A DNA stretch of 9,237 nt from Bacteroidales bacterium (GTDB lineage: Bacteria > Bacteroidota > Bacteroidia > Bacteroidales > JAAUTT01), in the NCBI GenBank assembly GCA_012031335.1, contig JAAUTT010000118.1:1-9237 (forward strand), given 5' to 3'. The notes below the pieces were generated by a model. The model had not been told where the DNA came from. It did no database searches and saw nothing but the letters and a program-made list of their open reading frames with translations. Numbering within the stretch: position 1 is the first letter of the stretch; each line of letters starts with the position of its first letter. The position numbers and the translations under genes were made by a program. This document shows, piece by piece, positions 6,581 through 9,237 of the stretch.

Positions 6581-7882
6581 ATGATTATTGAATTTACAGT
6601 TGGAAATTTTTTGTCTTTTAGGAATAATAAAACTTTATCCTTAGAAGCTACAAATATTACAGAATATAAAGAATCAACATTCAAAGCTGGAAAATTTAAT
6701 CTCTTGAAAAGTGCAGTTCTTTATGGGGCTAACTCAAGTGGAAAATCAAACTTCATTAAAGCAATGTCGACAATGAAAAGAATTGTAATGACATCTGTAG
6801 AAAAGACATCTGCATCGAAATTTGAAATTGTTCCTTTTTTACTTAATACTAGCACTGAAAATAAACCTACTTTTTTTGAATTAGTTTTCTTAATTGACAA
6901 AACAAGATATAGATATGGTTTTGAAATTGATAATAGCTCAATCCATGGAGAATGGTTATTTAAATTAGAAGGAGACAATGAAATTCCTCTATTTATTAGG
7001 GAAGAAAATGGAATTGGAGTAACTGATGATTTTAAAGAAGGCCACGGCCTTGAATCTAAAACTCGCGAAAATGCATTATTCCTTTCAGTTGTTGACCAAT
7101 TTAATGGCGAAAACGCAGCAAAAATTATTAGCTGGTTTAATGATTTAGGAACTATTTCCGGATTAAGCCATGATAATTATAGAGGGGTTACTTTTTCATT
7201 ATTGGACAAAAAGAAATCAAAAGAAAGACTTTTGGATTTTTTCAAAGACTTAGATTTAGGATTTGAACAACTAAAATTCCGGAAAGAGAAATTTCAAGAA
7301 AGCTTTCTTCCTAATGACTTGCCTGCAGAACTTCTTGATGATATAATCAATGATTTGCAAGGAAAAACTATTGCAAGGATTAATGCAGTTCATAATAAAT
7401 ATGACGAAAATGGTAAAAAAGTTGGGCTCAAAGATTTTGATTTACGCGAACAAGAATCATCAGGAACAAATAAAGTTTTTGATATTTCAGGGCCAATTTT
7501 TGACAATCTAATTGGAGGTGGCGTATTGGTTATTGATGAATTAGATGCAAAACTTCATCCATTGATGACTGCTGCAATTACTAATTTATTTAATTCTCCT
7601 GAGTATAATACAAAAAAATGCACAATTAATCTTTGCAACCCACGATACGAATTTATTATCATACGGCAGATTTAGAAGAGACCAGATTTATTTCATAGAG
7701 AAAGATAAATTTGAAGCAAGTGATTTGTATTCATTGATTGAATATAGAGAAGAAGGCTCAAGCAAAAAAATCAGAAAGATAGGTCTTTTGAAAAAGACTA
7801 CATTAATGGAAGATATGGAGCAATCCCATTTATTGGCAACTTTGAAGAACTTTTAAGCAATGGCAAATATTATCAAAATTGA
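6581..7882 (+). CDS. rloA: RloA-like AAA/ABC-type ATPase, two frameshifts
   Basis: The start at 6581 gives the typical beginning [20 protein letters not shown]. Walker A is [11 protein letters not shown] (about residues 47-57). An ABC signature-like QESSGTNK lies near residue 290, and Walker B is [15 protein letters not shown]. The literal frame ends at 7675, but the run of seven A at 7612-7618 has one too many. Deleting one gives [20 protein letters not shown] with the switch histidine (ATHD). A second lesion, a missing A near 7777, restores [20 protein letters not shown] and a stop at 7880-7882. The repaired length is about 433 residues, as usual for RloA. Such ATPases act with RloB-type partners and are counted among abortive-infection defence systems (AbiL-like pairs). 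The gene overlaps rloB by 23 nt. Confidence 0.85.
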
Positions 7883-8578
7883 CAATGCTGTTGTTAAAAG
7901 ACGAGCAAGAGATGAAAAGAAACGTAAGACTGAGTTTAAATCAAAACGAAAGTTTTACTTAATTGTTTGTGAAGGTGAAAAAACTGAACCAAATTACTTG
8001 GAATCTTTAAAGTCATCATTACCCAAAGGTGTCATAGAATTGACTAATATTGACATTGATGGCACCGGTAAAAACACTTTGTCAATAGTTGAAGAAGCGA
8101 AAAAATTAAGGAATAAGTATGAAGAAAAGTACTTTCGGAAAATTGATAAGGTTTGGGCTGTTTTTGACAAGGACAGTTTTCCTGCCGAAAACTTTAACAA
8201 TGCAATAAACAAAGGAGAAAACTCGAAACCGAAAATTAATTGTGCTTGGACTAATGAAGCTTTTGAACTTTGGTATTTATTGCATTTTAATTATTACAAT
8301 ACTGGTATTTCACGAGAACAATATCAAAAACTAATTGAAAAAGAGGTTAATAAGGCAGCAATCGGACTGACTTCAAATATCAGAAAAATTCAAAAGAGAT
8401 GTTTGCTATATTAAATAAATATGGGAATCAAGAGAATGCAATAAAGAATGCAGAAAAGCTTGAAGGCCTATATTTTGACAGAAGTTTTTCAAATCATAAT
8501 CCTTGTGCCAAAGTTCATAAATTGATTAATGAGTTGATAGAACTAACAGAAAAGTACGCTGCCCAACAACAGGTATAA
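7860..8578 (+). CDS. rloB: RloB-like Toprim-type protein, one frameshift
   Basis: The start at 7860 gives a basic N-terminus (KRRARDEKKRK). The RloB hallmark YLIVCEGEKTEPNYLESLKS follows at residues 33-52, then KVWAVFDKDSFPAENF near residues 97-112. The Glu of CEG and the Asp pair of DKD are the likely Toprim-like metal-binding residues. The literal frame ends at 8414. One missing base near 8376-8380 restores the tail YQKNSKEMFAILNKYGNQEN, AIKNAEKLEGLYFDRSFSNH and a stop at 8576-8578. The repaired length is about 239 residues, close to the family's. It probably forms the effector of a two-gene defence system with the RloA-like ATPase; nuclease activity is inferred from the fold. Its last codons (GCC CAA CAA CAG GTA) lie inside attC-like site C. 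Confidence 0.85.
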
Positions 8579-8694
8579 GTAATGGCAGGCAAAGTGCTAA
8601 ATATCAAGTTTTGTAGCCCGCTCAAACTTCGTAGTAGTTTGACAGGAATGTACCACGCAATCTCCAACTATTCATACCGCTAACCGTTCGGGGC
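8561..8694 (+). other. attC-like site C (134 bp), degenerate right end
   Basis: The element begins with GCCCAAC (8561-8567) inside the 3' end of rloB and ends with GTTCGGGGC (8686-8694) instead of a perfect GTTRRRY. The inner arms GGTATAAGTAATGGCAG (8572-8588) and CTCCAACTATTCATACC (8662-8678) pair at 12 of 17 positions. A perfect 7-bp hairpin, TCAAACT (8622-8628) with AGTTTGA (8636-8642), sits in the centre. Its length differs from sites A and B by one base. Stop codons inside attC are common in integron cassettes. Confidence 0.55.
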
Positions 8695-8700
8695 AAAGCT

Positions 8701-8800
8701 GATCCGGGTTAGAAACTGCCGATCCGGCAAAAAAAATCGCGATCGGAAAGATAAGCCCTCGATCCGGTAAAGAAGCATGCGATCATAAACTTTAAGGGCA
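8701..8800 (+). repeat. Five tandem 20-bp units each starting with GATC
   Basis: GATC occurs at 8701, 8721, 8741, 8761 and 8781, exactly 20 bp apart. The unit consensus is about GATCCGGNAAARAAGCNNGC. Columns 1-4 and 14 are identical in all five units, and columns 6, 11, 13 and 20 in four of five; the last unit is the most degenerate. The array begins seven bases after attC-like site C and lies about 55 bp beyond the stop codon of the GH31-like gene. A period of about two helix turns would place equal sites on one face of the DNA. Its function is unknown. Confidence 0.7.
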
Positions 8801-8854
8801 GGCCAGGGCAAGCGCTTAACGACATTGATAGTAATATGTTGGTTTAAGAACAGC

Positions 8855-9237
8855 TCAATTCTTTACAACTATCTGTACCCGTTCATTTTCCTGTCGGTCA
8901 ACTTTAATGCTCAATTTAACGGTACCATCGAAACTCCAATCTTTAAGTATCTGGCCATTTACTTTTACCAATGCTGGCTTCTTATTGGTTAAGAAGTTGA
9001 TGGAATACTCCCGCGACAAGGGCCTTCCATTATAATCGCCTTGCGTTGCTTCAATAACAAATTCTATGTTTCCCTTTTCTGCATGGCTTGTAAACCTTGT
9101 TGAAGCAATCTCTCCATTTTCGTAACCGAACGAAACACCATCGTCCTCATTATAGGGTATATTCACTCTTGCCATGCGGATAGACCATCAGTTGTACCCT
9201 TTGCAAAGGTGCTTCCCCGATAGATTGACTTATTTCG
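8855..9237 (-). CDS. C-terminal end of a GH31-type glycoside hydrolase, frameshifted, partial
   Basis: The gene enters from the right edge with EISQSIGEAPLQRVQLMVYP, HGKSEYT, and then reads EDDGVSFGYENGE in another frame. A net frameshift near 9151-9157 (CCCTATAATGAG, either two bases lost or one gained) joins them as a YT(L)YNEDDG sequence. The pattern VYPHG...YEDDG..YGYENG, followed by a beta-rich tail (STRFTSHAEKGNIEFVIEAT, RPLSREYSINFL, VKVNGQILKDWSFDGTVKLS), is typical of the C-terminal beta domain of GH31 alpha-glucosidase/xylosidase enzymes. The catalytic domain is outside the window, so substrate cannot be stated. The stop is TGA at 8857-8855. Together with the LamG and FN3 genes it suggests that the cassettes sit beside polysaccharide-degradation genes. 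Confidence 0.6.

Larger units (their letters stand above)
6460..8686 (+). mobile_element. Candidate integron-like gene cassette 2: RloA-RloB defence pair
   Basis: Between the GTT of site B and the degenerate GTT of site C lies a unit of about 2.2 kb. It contains a regulated-looking promoter, the rloA-like and rloB-like genes in tandem, and site C, whose first bases overlap the end of rloB. Two-gene cassettes of this size are large for integrons but known for toxin-antitoxin or defence cargo. The right boundary is less certain because site C ends in GTTCGGGGC rather than GTTRRRY. Confidence 0.5.

Noticed and set aside
8701..8800. The 20-bp GATC units as a CRISPR array.
   Set aside because: Units are direct tandem copies without unique spacers and are too short. 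There are no cas genes nearby.

Overview
The window looks like a chromosomal accessory region of a member of the Bacteroidota. The evidence is a type IX secretion C-terminal sorting domain on a secreted LamG protein, several TAnnTTTG-type -7 promoter elements (one with TTG exactly 19 nt upstream), AT-rich coding sequence, and polysaccharide-degradation genes at both edges.

Layout. Positions 1-317 (minus) hold the N-terminus of a secreted fibronectin-III-like protein. Positions 318-835 are intergenic, with two hairpin repeats. Positions 836-2169 (minus) hold a secreted LamG-domain protein with a T9SS sorting tail. Positions 2170-2770 carry debris: a possible small ORF on the minus strand and the C-terminal end of a beta-helix-like protein on the plus strand. 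Positions about 2770-4949 are a decayed insertion sequence whose DDE transposase lies on the minus strand. The IS abuts an HTH-fused cytosine-C5 DNA methyltransferase (minus, 4948-5371), which is cut off just before its catalytic PCQ motif. Positions 5458-8694 contain the most interesting part, described below. Positions 8701-8800 hold five tandem 20-bp units, each starting with GATC. Positions 8855-9237 (minus) are the C-terminus of a probable GH31 glycoside hydrolase.

The core is an integron-like cassette array with no integrase in view. Three imperfect inverted-repeat elements of 133, 133 and 134 bp each start with RYYYAAC. The first two end with a perfect GTTRRRY, and the third with a degenerate version. 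They lie in the canonical attC orientation relative to the plus-strand genes that precede them. Between sites A and B is an 875-bp unit carrying a HEPN-MNT toxin-antitoxin pair. Between sites B and C is a 2.2-kb unit carrying an RloA-like AAA ATPase and an RloB-like Toprim-type protein, a probable phage-defence pair. The RloAB promoter region contains two related 15-bp dyads that look like operators for a repressor not encoded here.

Caution: nearly every gene in the window, host-type or accessory, carries a single-base indel, mostly in short homopolymers. The uniformity suggests sequencing or assembly error at least as much as pseudogenization. Only the MNT antitoxin gene reads through cleanly from start to stop. 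Coordinates for the other genes span the repaired reading frame.
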